This document shows positions 42,067 to 54,465 of a DNA stretch of 64,000 nt, one piece after another. Every line of letters begins with the position of its first letter. Position 1 is the first letter of the stretch. The DNA comes from Pampus argenteus (taxonomy: Eukaryota > Chordata > Actinopteri > Scombriformes > Stromateidae). A program made the translations under genes and the position numbers. The DNA is taken from the NCBI GenBank assembly GCA_036937835.1, contig CM072863.1, positions 24,078,501-24,142,500 of the forward strand, in the 5' to 3' direction. The notes beneath the pieces were generated by a model. That model was given only the letters and a program-made list of their open reading frames with translations, did not search any database and was not told the DNA's origin.

Positions 42067-45000
42067 CAATCCAAAGTTGAGACCAGGAAGCAGAGCTGCA
42101 GTCTTACACGCTTCTCTGCGCCTCCACTAGAGCAGTTGCCCACCCAATCATCTAGTATAGAGACTGTGTCTGTCCCCCGTCCAACTGCATTATTTAAAGA
42201 TAAAATAAACAGAAGAGGAGTAAATCATAATAACCTGATAAAAATTAAATAAACATCTCCAAGAGTCCAAAACAAGATAATTAAATGTGGACTCTTGAAT
42301 ATTAGGTCCTTGTCCTCTAAAGCTGTTTTAGTAAATGAATTAATATCTGATTATGATATTGATTTATTCTGCCTCACTGAAACCTGGTTGCAGGAGGATG
42401 AATATGTTAGTTTAAATGAATCCACTCCCCCCAGTCATTGTAATACTCATATTCCTCGAAGTACTGGTCGAGGTGGTGGAGTTGGAGCCATATTTGACTC
42501 TAGTTTACTCATTAATCCTAAACCTAAACTAAATTATAATTCATTTGAAAGTCTCGTTCTTAGCCTGACTCACCCAACCTGGAAAACATTACAGCCAATA
42601 TTATTTGTTATATTATATCAAGCTCCAGGTCCTTATTTTGAATTTCTATCTGAATTTGCAGAATTTGCATCAGGCTTGGTCGTTAAAACAGATAAAGTAA
42701 TTATTGTAGGTGATTTTAATATTCATGTCGACAACCATAGTGATAGTCTTAGTACTGCATTTATCTCTTTGTTAGACTCAATTGGCTTCTGTCAGAGTGT
42801 AAACAAACCGACTCATTGTCTGAATCACACTCTTGACCTTATACTCTCATATGGCATTGAAATTGATCATCTAATAGTCTTTCCACATAATCCTATCCTA
42901 TCTGACCATTTTTTAATAACCTTTGAGTTCATACTACTGGACTATAAGCCTTTTTTCAGAAACTCCTACAGCAGATGTTTATCTGACAGTGCTGTAGCCA
43001 AATTTAAGGAAACAATTACTATAGTATTAAATTCAATGCCATGTCTTAATGTTACAGAGGACTTAGCAGCTTTCTGTAGCCCCTCACACATAGATCAGCT
43101 CGTTAGTAATACTACAGAGTCATTACAGACAACTCTTGACTCTATTGCACCTCTGAAAAAGAAGACAATAAAACAGAGAAGGTTAGCACCATGGTATAGC
43201 CAGCACACTCACAAATTAAAGCAAGAGGCACGTAAATCTGAACGTAAATGGCGTGCCTCTAAAGTGGAAGAATCTCGCCTAGCCTGGCAAGATAATCTTG
43301 CAATTTATAGGAAGGCTCTGCGTAATGCCAGAACAGCCTATTATTCCTCATTAATTGAGGAAAATAAGAACAACCCCAGGTTTCTCTTCAGCACTGTAGC
43401 CAGGCTAACAGAGAACCACAGCTCTATCGAGTCATCTATTCCTTTAAGCCTAACTAGTAATGACTTCATGAGCTTCTTTAATGATAAAATTCTAAATATT
43501 AGAGACAAAATTCATCACCTTTTGCCCTCAACAGGCACTCATCTGATTTCAGATACAGCAAGTTTGGAAATAGCTATAAAACCTGACATATATTTAGACT
43601 GCTTTTCTCCCGTCGACATTAAACAAATAACTACAATAATTTCTTCATCTAAGTCGTCAACCTGTCTCTTAGACCCCATCCCAACCAGGCTGCTTTAAGA
43701 TGTATTACCTTTAGTTAGCCTGTCCTTATTGAATATGATTAATCTGTCTTTATTATCAGGATATGTACCACAGTCCTTTAAAATAGCTGTGATTAAGCCT
43801 CTTCTTAAAAAACCAACTCTAGATCAAGAGGTCTTAGCCAATTACAGACCGATATCAAACCTTTCATTCATCTCGAAGGTACTTGAGAAAGCCGTAGCCA
43901 ATCAACTATGTGATTTTCTCCACACAAACAGCTTATTCGAGGAGTTTCAGTCAGGATTTAGAGTAAATCATAGCACAGAGACCGCACTAGTTAAAGTTAC
44001 AAACGACCTTCTAATGGCATCAGACAAAGGACTCATCTCTGTACTTGTCCTATTAGATCTTAGTGCCGCATTTGACACCATTGACCATCAGATTCTCTTA
44101 CAGAGACTGGAATACCAGATTGGCATTAAAGGAACCGCCCTAGACTGGCTTAAGTCATATTTCCTAGACCGTTCTCAGTTTGTTCATGTTCATGATGAAT
44201 CCTCCATGCAAACCAAAGTTTCTCGTGGAGTCCCACAAGGTTCTGTATTAGGGCCACTTCTTTTCAGTTTATATATGCTTCCTTTAGGGAACATTATTAG
44301 GAATCATTCAATTAACTTTCACTGGTATGCCGACGACACCCAATTATATTTATCGATCAAGCCTGATGAAACCAATCACTTGACTAAACTTCAAGCATGC
44401 ATTAAGGACATAAAAAATTGGATGACCCACAATTTTCTGATGCTAAATTCAGATAAAACTGAAGTTCTCGTAATAGGACCCAAACACCTTAGAAACTATC
44501 ATTCCAGAGATTTAGCCTTAGATGGGATCACCCTGGCCTCCAGCTCCACCGTAAAAAATCTTGGCGTTGTTTTTGATCAAGACTTGTCCTTTAATGACTA
44601 TATAAAACAACTTTCGAGGACTGCATTCTTCCACTTGCGTAACGTTGCCAAAATCAGACGCATCATTTCTCAAGCGGATGCAGAAAAACTAGTCCATGCA
44701 TTTGTTACTTCTAGGCTGGACTATTGTAACTCTTTGCTATCACGCTGCTCTAATAAGTCTCTTAAGAGTTTGCAGCTGATTCAGAACGTTGCTGCACGTG
44801 TTCTGACAGGAACCAAGATCATAGATCACATCTCTCCCATTTTGGCTTCCTTGCACTGGCTACCCGTTAAATCTTGAATAGAATTTAAAATTCTTCTACT
44901 AACTTACAAAGCTCTTCATGGTCAGGCACCATCATATTTAAAAGAGCTCATAGTACCTTACCACCCCACTAGAACATTGCGCTCCCAGGATGGTGGGTTC

Positions 45001-45820
45001 CTTGTGGTTCCTATAGTGTCTAAAAGTAGATTGGGAGCCAGAGCTTTCAGCTATCAAGCTCCTCTTCTGTGGAATAAACTACCACTCTGTGTTCGGGAGG
45101 CAGACACGATCAACACCTTTAAGAGTAGACTTAAGACTTTCCTGTTTGATAAAGCTTATAATTAGGGCTGGCTCAGGTCATCCCTTAGTTATGCTGCCAT
45201 AGAACTAGACTGCTGGGGGACTCACATACTCTCTCGCTCTCTCTCCTTATCTAATCCATCTATCTAATCCATCTATCTAATCCATCTATCTAACCCATCT
45301 ATCTATCATGTTACTAATTAAACTTCTTCCCCGGAGTTTCTGTGCTCTCTCGTCCAGCAGGTTCTTGTGGACTGTGTCTGCTGCTGTGGTCCTGCGTGGC
45401 GTCTACTGCATGTGTCGTCATCATTGTTGCCATATCCCCATTACAGTTTATAGTTATGTAATGATTTGCTGCTACTGTAATAATTCATCATTCATTGTAA
45501 CCTATTCTTATCATCCATTGTAATTCATTATTATTCATTGTGAGTGTACAATATGTGTGTGTTGATTTGTTCTGTACATGTGACATCATTGCACGTCTGT
45601 CCGTCCTAGGAGAGGGATCCCTCCTCTGTGGCTCTTCCTGAGGTTTCTTTCACCTTTTTCCCTGTTAAAAGGTTTTTTGGTGGGCAAGTTTTTCCTCACT
45701 CGAATCGAGGGTCTAAGGACAGAGGGTGTCACTCCCTGTACAGATTGTAAAGCCCTCTGAGACAAATGTATTTTGTGATTTTGGGCTGTATAAAAAAAAT
45801 TTGATTTGATTTGATTTGAT
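41416..45820 (+). mobile_element. Near-complete L2-clade LINE with two ORFs
   Basis: It holds ORF1 (esterase type), ORF2 (endonuclease plus RT), a 3'UTR with an ATCTAATC-type microsatellite at about 45247-45303, and a TTTGA pentamer tail ending at 45820. Premature stops occur in ORF1 (41686-41688) and ORF2 (43696-43698 and 44875-44877). It is very similar to the truncated copy at 20206-23265. Confidence 0.93.
42283..45165 (+). pseudogene. L2 ORF2: AP endonuclease and reverse transcriptase
   Basis: Endonuclease: GLLNIRSLSSKAVLV, LFCLTETWLQ (Glu), IIVGDFNIHVD (Asp/Asn) and PILSDHFLITF (His). Linker with KLKQEARKSERKW. RT: NYRPISNLSFISKVLEKAV, LVLLDLSAAFDTIDH, RGVPQGSVLGPLLFSLYM, WYADDTQLYLSI, then thumb and the C-terminal LLWNKLPLCVREAD. 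Two nonsense changes interrupt it: TAA at 43696-43698, where the other copy has AAA, and TGA at 44875-44877, where the other copy has AGA. Otherwise the frame is continuous, so this copy is young. Confidence 0.93.
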
Positions 45821-46848
45821 CATTCCTCAGTTGTTTGTGTGAGATTGCTTCAGTTGTGTATGTGTATGTGTATGGAATGTGATTGGTTTCATGTGAGAAG
45901 AAAAGTACATGTATAAACATGATAATTTCCCTCATATGTTCTTGACTAGCATAGATAGTCATTCCCCTGAATGAAAACTAATTGATATCAAATATTAGTT
46001 TGATTTAATTGGTCAAATGATCTTTGATCAAGTGAAAGATACGTGAAAATGAAATGAATGAAAACTAAAGCTACAATCCCCACACTGTCCATATGTGGAT
46101 CTAAACATCATCAAAGTGAAGAGGAAAGATTAACTTAATTTTTGAACAGTTTGGGGCTCATATTACTTACCCCTTAATAAATCTTTGCTGGTGCACGATT
46201 TGGCATGTAGCTCTACTGGAGTAGACAATATGTTGGGACTTTTTCAGGCTTACTGTTCTCCATGTCTACTCACTCGTATCTATCACTACATTGGCTCCCT
46301 GTCACCTTATTCACCTTCCACAGGCTGGCAAGATATACCAGCATTTTGGGTTTAAGGCACATGGAGGTAAGTGTAGTAAAAGTAAACACATTCACACTGA
46401 ATTTACTTAATTGATTTAAAAACTGCTGGTTGGTTAAATCTGATCATTTGACTGTTCTTGTTTCTGGCTGTGTTAGACTTCTTTCTTGTAATATTGAGAC
46501 AAAGTGGAATCATACTTTAGGGGGGGGGGGGGGGGGGGGGGGCACCAGATCTTATAGAAAATAATTCCTTTTACTGACCTCTTGCCTCTATTTCTAGTAC
46601 CATCATCAGGCCCTAATTACCACTCAACCACCAGCAGTTTGATCCATGACAATTTATTTCATGTTAGACTGTGAATATTCATGGTCCCTGAGAATGATTT
46701 CTCATGTCTTTGGTGACCATGATGATCTCTTTTCACTGTGGATAGCATACTGTGTATTAACTTTCCTGTAGCACCAATTTTAGGCCAAAATGTTTAAAAG
46801 AGTCCAATGAAATGAACACTTTAACTGTCACCTACTCGAATAGCAGTA
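45821..46848. other. Unassigned spacer
   Basis: No gene or repeat was recognised apart from the poly-G run at 46520-46542. Confidence 0.6.
46520..46542 (+). repeat. Poly-G run, 23 bases
   Basis: An uninterrupted G tract. It could form G-quadruplex-type structures, and it is also a place where reads and assemblies often fail. Confidence 0.9.
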
Positions 46849-47120
46849 CCGTATTTTCCGGACTATAAGCCGCTACTTTTTTCCCATACTTTGAACCATG
46901 CGGTTTATACAGAGGTGCAGCTTTTCTATAAATTTTTCTTCAGCCCACAGTGTGTGTGTGTGTGTGCGTGCGCAGGCCGCAGTCATTGACGGAGCTGTTC
47001 CTTCACAGGTATATAATATTATTACACCCTCACCCCCTCAAAATGGAAAACTGAAGCAATTCCTATGATGCAGCTTTTAAGTTGAATGCCATCGATCTGG
47101 CTATCCGTAAACAGTAAGGA

Positions 47121-47180
47121 CACGTAAGCTTGCTGTTAATGAATCTATGCCATAAATTTATTAACGGCAAGCTTACGTGC
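47121..47180. repeat. Local inverted duplication inside pogo copy 2
   Basis: The arm CACGTAAGCTTGCTGTTAAT (47121 on) reappears inverted as ATTAACGGCAAGCTTACGTG, ending near 47180, with an almost zero-length loop around 47150. Copy 1 has this segment only once (27717-27745). Confidence 0.85.
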
Positions 47181-47419
47181 AGCCGCGGTGAGACGGTATG
47201 TGATGAAGATTATCTGACGCTGTTCAACTCTGACACTGAAGGACGACGACTTCAGTGTCTTCAGTGCGCAGAAGAAATGAGGTGACAGTGGTATGGTGTT
47301 CATTAGTTTTAAATGGTCAGGAGGAAGATAAATAGTGACGTGTGGCTTCAGTTCATGAGAGAATGAAGCGACTTTAATAGCTTTAACAGTGTGCAGGAGG
47401 AAAAGGTGACAGCCGCTGT

Positions 47420-47487
47420 CACCAAATCGCCAAATTTCCTCCCGTACACTGCACACCAAATCGCCAAATTTCCTCCCGCACACTGCA
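47420..47487 (+). repeat. 34-bp tandem duplication
   Basis: CACCAAATCGCCAAATTT and the following bases occur twice in a row, at 47420-47453 and 47454-47487, differing by one base (CCCGT versus CCCGC). Confidence 0.9.
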
Positions 47488-47745
47488 CAATAATGGTTTC
47501 AATACGCAGGAGGAAGATAAATAAAACCGTCAATGACTTTTCTGTTTTGTTTATCAGCACTTTTATTGCGGCACTGTTCGTAAACAATCAGTTCAGTATA
47601 TGAATAAACACTTATGTATCGGGGTATGTATATATCGGCGGCTTATAGTCCGGTGCGGTTTATATGTGGACAAAATATATATTTCATTCAAATTTTAGTG
47701 GGTGCGCCTTATATTTAGGTGCGCTCTGTAGTCCGGAAAATACGG

Positions 47746-48684
47746 TAAATTAACAGTGAATTCTTAGTGGTATCATAATATTGTTTTGTTAGATGGTAAG
47801 TATTATGTAGGTATTTTGGTAACACTTTAATATTGTGGAGGAAAAAATGTCAGAGCTACTGAAAATATAGAAATATTTAAGTTTTGTTAGTATAGTAGTA
47901 ATACAATGTATTGAAAAGATGTTAAAAAAAAATAAATGTGTGATTTCATCTGCATCTCAAGAGCTTCATGTTGATGAAATGGTGGGATTATAATCTCACA
48001 TCTAAAAGGAAATTCCACAGCTCTCACTGACAGCAGCTTTGATATCTTCAGATCTCTGAAAGCTGTGCGGTTTTCAACAATTTCCACTATCAATCGTTTT
48101 GTGTACTTTGCTGTGCATAGCAGAATATTAAAGTTTTGCCCATGGAGTACAAATATTCTTGGGCTTATTAGTGAGGGAACAGCTTTATTTACTAACAGTG
48201 TAGGCAAGCAGTAATGTAACACTCCTCCTTACGGGAAGATGATGGCTCTACTTCTGCTGTGAACATCTCCCGTTTTCCCCATCAAACCTTGTCATAATGT
48301 GGCCTCGGGGCCCCACATTAGATCAATTCCAGTTCTCTTTCTAGATATTTTACTTTTTTTACTTTTTCTCCGTTTGTGTGTATGTGTGCATCAACGTGTG
48401 TCTCCCTGTTTCTGCTCTTCTGTAGCAGTCTAAGCATGATGATGTTTGGTCATAAACAGTAAAGTTGATTTCTGTTTCTACTTTCTTCTTCACTCCAGCT
48501 CCAGCATCAAGTAAAATTCCAATGCTTCAATTGTTTATTAAAAAATGATGTGTATGTGTGCTGTGCCTGTCTGTGTGTGTAAGTTTGGGGTGTGTGTAGA
48601 GGGGTTGGGGTGTGTTGGGGTGTGGAGCTGGTACTGAGCGATATTGATCACCGTTACATATGTGCATTGTGGAATCATATATTT

Positions 48685-48719
<35 letters not shown>

Positions 48720-51364
48720 TACCACAGCTCTGCATGTAAGGAGGTACCTCTGGAGGTGAGGAGAATTTGTGAGACGAGGAGGTGGCAGGGTTCAAAACAG
48801 AGAGTTTGTGCAAAGATGACATGAAAATGGAGAGAGAGCTGTGTTGAATAGAGATGAAAGACCGAGCTGGACTATAGAGGGCAGGCTTCTCAAGCCGAAT
48901 TGTTCCATCACATCCTTGTCTCAAGTTGATTAACCCTGTCGCACATTATGCATCCTGCACTGGAAGTGAAAATGACTTTTTGGAACGGGGAAATGTGTAA
49001 GAACACAGAGAAAGGCCTACAACTCAGATTGGTCTGCTGCAGGAACAACTGTTCTCAAGTCATCCTTTTACTATTGAAAATGTATTGAATTTTTTGACAT
49101 GTCAGCTCTTGGCACTGCAATAATATCACACTTTCATTCTAATATTTTAATATAATTTCTGTGAATAAAGGATTGTCAGAATAACATTTTTTTTAAACAT
49201 AGTGTTGACAAAGCAGAGGTGTGAATGGAAGAAGTGCATTAGCTCAGAAACTGAAATACATTTCTGATACAGTGATTACGTCATGCTTGAAGATTTTGGT
49301 ATAATATTATAATATTTCCCAGTTGCAAGATTTAATACTTTTCATCTGATGACTGTAGTTGCTTCCTACATTGCACAATATTTAGAATATTGTTCAGCTC
49401 TCTCCACATTTCACCTCACCAACACCCCAGGCTAAAGAAGAAAATAATTTGCTAGCATACAGGAACCTGCAGTTTTCATGAAACTTTACCTGCACTACCG
49501 CTCCTCATCAAATTGCATTTGGTTGATTTCTGTGTGAATACATACTTCTGGGTAGGGGAATCCATCCAAATGACCGTGCATGTAGTGCCTTAAACAATTG
49601 GCAAACAAGTGACATGAGGCTGCTTTCTTATTGGTTGCTTAATATTTTCCACAGCACTGTGCAAGTGTCACTCCTGCTCCTTAGATACCTGACTGGTACT
49701 TTCAGGAGATAGCAACTTAAAGTGGAACTGCAGAAATAAATGAAAACTAGGCTAAATACTAATTTATATAGATAATATAATGATATAAACTAGAAAATTT
49801 AAAATTTCTAAAGAAATTTTAAGTGTGCCGGAACCTGGCCCGTGACGCTGGCCCATACATTATTGACACTGCTGAGTAGTTTACAATATGAGAGAAGAAA
49901 CAGGCTGTTAAAAATGTGTAAAAAAGTGTTTGCTTAGAAATGTTGTGAACCTGGTTTCCAAGCAACCAAGGGTCAGTTGCAGGGCAGAGTAATTAGCCTC
50001 AGCTGCAGTCAGTGACTGTCCCACACACAGGGCTACTTGTCCACCAGGTCTGTGTCTTTGTTTAAGAGCTATATCTCAAAAACTCTGGCCTGGGTGATGA
50101 GGGAAAGAGCATGTGGCCCCTGCTCCTTTTGGGAATTTCTCCTCTCAAATTAACATGGGAGCGAATGGAGCAGGAGAAGGGTGTTAATGCCGAATCTCTG
50201 TGTCTTACGCCAAAACTATGATACTGACAGCTTCAGCAGTGTTATCATAGCCAACAATTTTTCCTACGTTTTGAGTTGTAAATCATGTCTGTAGCTTGAC
50301 TTAATTTTCTGCACTGAAACGCAATTTAGACATTTTTTTTCAGACAAATATTTGTCTGCCTCTCCACTCTAGCGATGACATCATCTACTCTAGCTTTGGA
50401 ACATTCTAGCAATACACACCAATGCATTTTTTGGGTGTGGTTTTTGGTCATTTTTTTGAAAAGTCATAGCCCGCATCACCCGGCTTAGCCGCACATTTTG
50501 ATACCAGTTGTACATTTGCCACTAGACATGCATGACACCTTTTCACAGTTGGGCCATGATGGAAAAGACAAAAGATGTCGAGGGAATATATTGGAAAGAA
50601 ATATAGTATGGGAAAAAATATTTTTTGTAGGTTGAGCTCAGCTGTGATGACCTTCTCTGTCTGAAGAATCAAATGATGTATGGTGTGTGGAATAACGTGT
50701 TTTAGGTGAATACTTCCAGGCCCAAGTGTTCATAATGGTTGTGTTTAATTTTGGTCACCTTGCCACCTCTTCATTTCATGCAATTTGTGCAGCTATATTT
50801 TATAGCCAAGCTCCCATCAGATAAATCCTGAACCACTGTTTGGTGTATGCTGGCATAGTGTTATATAATTGTTGATTCTGGAAATCCTTTCAGTAAATTA
50901 TGTTATCATTCCACTTGAAACAGAAAGTCACTGAGAAATGTGCAGGTCACAAGGAACAGAGCTTAAAATGTATGCATAAAATTAACCTGCAATGATCTTG
51001 TACTTAACAGTAATGGTAATCATTAAAAAAGCACTAAAAATACATTTTAAAATAGCAATGAAAAATCTGAAATATGAAGTGAACCATATAATATGCTGTT
51101 GAGCAAAGTTCTGTTCCAAGTTTGGGTCTTTGTCATTTCTGTTCAAGTGTAGGTTTTGAATAAAGTTTCCTTCATTCTTTTATCTTGTATTTGCTGTGAA
51201 AAGTATCTAAACAGCATCTGAACACAGCACCTCATGTCCTTACCCACCAAGCATAAAAGCCTCTATCTCCTATCATTGTCGTTAATACAGCAGATAAACT
51301 CACCTCCTATCTGTGATCTCCCCTACCTCTAATCTGCTTCATCTGTAATCCTGCTCCACATGGA

Positions 51365-51401
<37 letters not shown>

Positions 51402-51988
51402 AGAGGCATTCAGCTTGCTTCTGCTCTCAAAAATTGCATGTGTGCTCATTTGTACCACATACACATGTATGTACTGACATATGCCTTAGCTAACATGCTA
51501 GGTTCTTATGGTCCTGATACCATCTTTAATATCTGATGGGCATCTGCATCTGCTCTCACAGATAGTTCCTATTGGATTGACAGATGATTCATCATTGAAT
51601 TATCAATGACTCCTTCCCTCCTCAACTGTGCAGTGATGCTCAGCACCACTAATATATAAGCATGGCTGATAAAATAGCATGTGACAGCCAGCAAAAGGGA
51701 GATGTTACATTAATTTGGCACTAACAACAGTGATGTGAGCTGTCATCAGGTTTCAGCTCAGTCTCAGCAGTGTCAGGCCTCTGAGGGTATGAAGGGGATT
51801 TAATGGAAAAACAGCAGGCTGTTTACTAAAAACTGGGGCTAGTTTACTTTGTATCCATTTTAAATTGTATAATGTTAGGACTCTTTTTACATTGTTTTAC
51901 ATTGTCTACACCTTTTTACACTCCAAAAATGTGTGATTCTCCTGCTTTATAATCTCCAACATTACCCTAAATATGAACATTTTGCATT

Positions 51989-52020
<32 letters not shown>

Positions 52021-52086
52021 CCCAATCCACATCATGTGGACACATAGTACTTACTATGCACTGGCACTGTATGTAAATTGTACATA
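47746..52086. other. Unassigned 4.3-kb region with microsatellites
   Basis: Microsatellites are AC at 48687-48715, TG at 51370-51400 and AT at 51997-52020. Open frames on both strands are short or low-complexity and show no domain. This is the longest stretch without a recognised transposon, so unique or very old sequence is likely. Confidence 0.55.
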
Positions 52087-52703
52087 CAGTGCATACAGAA
52101 AGTATTTACAGTTTCCACATTTTGTTATCTTACAGCCTTATTTCAAAATTAATTTAATTATTTTTTACACATAATACTCCATAATGACCTTAAAAATCAT
52201 TAAAAAGCCAATTTAAGATTTTTGCAAATTTATTAGAAATAAAAAAGGAAGAAATATATTGTACATATGTATTCACAGCCTCCATGATCAAGCTCAAAAT
52301 TGAACTTAGGTGCATTCTGTTTACACTGAGAATCCTTGACATGTTTGTACAGCTTTATTTGAATCCACCGGTGGTAAATTCAGTTGATTGGACATGATTT
52401 GGAAAGGCACACACCTGTCTGTATAAGGTCCCACAGTTAACAGTGCATGTCAGACCACAAAACCAGCATGCAGTTGAAGGAACTGTGTGTAGACATCCGA
52501 GATAAGATTGTATCAAGGCAAAGATATAGGGAAGTTTAGATAAAGATTTCTGATGCTTTAAGGGTTTCATTGAGCACAGCCTCCATTATCTGTAAATTTA
52601 AAATGAACCACCGGGACTCTTCCTAGAGCTGTCGTCTCTCTAAACTGAGTGATCTGGGGAGAAGGGCTTTAGTTAGGCAGGTGACCAATAACAATAATAA
52701 CTT

Positions 52704-53200
52704 TGATCAGGATTTGTTCTTTAATGACTATATAAAACAACTTTCGAGGGCTGCATTCTTCTACTTACGTAACATTGCCAAAATCAGACGCATCATTTCT
52801 CAAGCGGATGCAGAAAAACTAGTCCATGCATTTGTTACTTCTAGGCTGGACTATTGTAACTCTTTGTTATCAGGCTGCTCTAATAAGTCTTAAGAGTTTG
52901 CAGCTGATTCAGAATGCTGCTGCACGTGTTCTGACAGGAACCAAGATCAGAGATCACATCTCTCCCATTTTGGCTTCCTTGCACTGGCTACCCGTTAAAT
53001 CTAGAATATAATTTAAAATTCTTCTACTAATATACAAAGCTCTTCATGGTCAGGCACCATCATATCTAGAAGAGCTCATAGTACCTTACCACCCCACTAG
53101 AACACTGCGCTCCCAGGATGCTGGGTTCTACCTTTAAGAGTAGACTTAAGACGTTCCTTTTTGATAATGCTTATAAATCGGGCTGGCTCAGGTCATCCCT
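52704..53200 (+). mobile_element. L2 ORF2 3' segment (plus strand) inside the Tc1
   Basis: The reading begins DQDLFFNDYIKQLSRAAF, then DAEKLVHAFVTSRLDYCNS and, in another frame, LQLIQNAAARVLTGTK, matching the thumb and C-terminus of the L2 copies. About 130 bases found in other copies are missing after GCTGGGTTC (about 53129). It ends near the ORF stop. Confidence 0.85.
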
Positions 53201-53359
53201 TGTGTGTTGTTTGGGGTGGACATTACAGGTCTAATCTAAAGGAATTAGGCAGGTAAGGCTTAGCAGTCTCCTCATCAAACCTAGTGTCGAGGTCAACCCT
53301 AGCTTCCTGTTGGATATGTATCACTGTTTAAAGTGGTGGGGGGCAGGTAGGGGTTACAC

Positions 53360-54226
53360 ATGCTTGAAGTTTAGTTAAGTGAATGGTTTTATCAGACTTG
53401 ATCAATAAATATAATTGGGTGTCGTCGGCATACCAGTGAAAGTTAATTGAATGATTCCTAATAATGTTCCCTAAAGGAAACATATATAAACTGAAAAGAA
53501 GTGGCCCTAATACAGAACCTTGTGGGACTCCATGAGAAACTTTGGTTTGCATGGAGGATTCATCATTAACATGACTGAGATCGGTCTAGGAAATATGACT
53601 TAAACCAGCCTAGGGCGGTTCCTTTAATGCCAATTTGATATTCCAGTCTCTGTAAGAGAATCTGATGGTCAATGGTGTCAAATGTGGCACTAAGATCTAA
53701 TAGGACAAGTACAGAGGTGAGTCCTTTGTCTCATGCCAATAGGAGGTCGTTTGTAACTTTGACTAGTGCGGTCTCTGTGCTATGATTTACTCTAAATCCT
53801 GACTGAAACTCCTCGAATAAGCTGTTTGTATGGAGAAAATCACATAGCTGATTGGCTACGGCTTTCTCAAGTACCTTAGAGAGGAATGAAAGGTTTGATA
53901 ACGGCCTGTAATTGGCTAAGACCTCTTGATCTAGAGTTGGCTTTTTAAGAAGAGGCTTAATTACAGCTATTTTAAAGTACTGTGGTACATATCCTGATAA
54001 TAAAGACAGATTAATCATATCCAACAAGGAAGGGCTAACTAAAGGTAATACATCTTTAAGCAGCCTGGTTGGGATGGGGTCTAAGAGACAGGTTGACGGC
54101 TTAGATAAAGAAATTATTGAAGTTATTTGTTGAACGTCGACGGGAGAAAAGCAGTCTAAATATATATCAGGTTTTATAGCTATTTCCAAACTTGCTGTAT
54201 CCGAAATCAGATGAGTGCCTGTTGAT
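53360..54226 (-). mobile_element. L2 ORF2 RT segment (minus strand) inside the Tc1
   Basis: The minus strand reads STGTHLISDTASLEIAIKP, RPLSNLSFLSKVLEKAV, STETALVKVTNDLL and, after a frame break near 53731, HGVPQGSVLGPLLFSLYM and WYADDTQLYLLI. It corresponds to the part of ORF2 just upstream of the 52704 segment, but on the opposite strand and placed after it. Confidence 0.88.
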
Positions 54227-54392
54227 TCCCACAAGTATTGAGCAAATACTTGTGCATGATATATATTTTGTTTTTTATTTCTAATAAATGTGCAAACATT
54301 AAAAAAAACTCATCATGTTGTCATTGCAGGGTATTGTGTGTTTAATTTTGCAGAAAAAAGAATGAATTGGATCCATTTTGGAATAAGGCTGT

Positions 54393-54465
54393 AACAAAAC
54401 AAATCAAATCAAATCAAATTTTTTGTATAGCCCAAAATCACAAAATACATTTGTCTCAGAGGGCT
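54393..54465 (-). mobile_element. L2 3' terminus (minus strand)
   Basis: AAATC pentamers and then TATAGCCCAAAATCACAAAA and TTTGTCTCAGAGGGCTT are the reverse complement of an L2 tail, about 73 bases. It truncates the Tc1 right end. Confidence 0.88.

Larger units (their letters stand above)
46849..47745 (+). mobile_element. Pogo-like DNA transposon, internally deleted (copy 2)
   Basis: Termini CCGTATTTTCCGG at 46849 and GGAAAATACGG ending at 47745 are flanked by TA (46847-46848 and 47746-47747). It is related to copy 1 at 27488 throughout, including the remnant AAFKLNAIDLAIR. It contains a TG microsatellite near 46951-46966, a local inverted duplication (47121-47180) and a 34-bp tandem duplication (47420-47487). 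No catalytic domain is present. Confidence 0.88.
52087..54392 (+). mobile_element. Tc1-like transposon shell, transposase replaced by L2 sequence
   Basis: The left part, from (TA)CAGTGCATACAGAAAGTA at about 52085, has the Tc1 5' region and the start of a transposase (degraded; reading resembles VREVTNNN near 52680). The right part, 54230-54392, has GAGCAAATACTTGTGCATGA and GGGTATTGTGTG, the usual 3' region. Between them are two L2 pieces. The right terminus is cut by an L2 3' end at 54393. The middle of the transposase is absent. Confidence 0.8.

Noticed and set aside
47145..47587. Minus-strand open frames inside pogo copy 2
   Set aside because: They run antisense through a non-autonomous transposon and its duplications, and resemble no protein.
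48538..48924. 128-codon minus-strand open frame
   Set aside because: It is built largely on an AC microsatellite and Thr/His/Pro low-complexity sequence, with no domain.
52704..54226. Classical twin-priming 5' inversion of L2
   Set aside because: The inverted part lies on the wrong side of the direct part for that mechanism.
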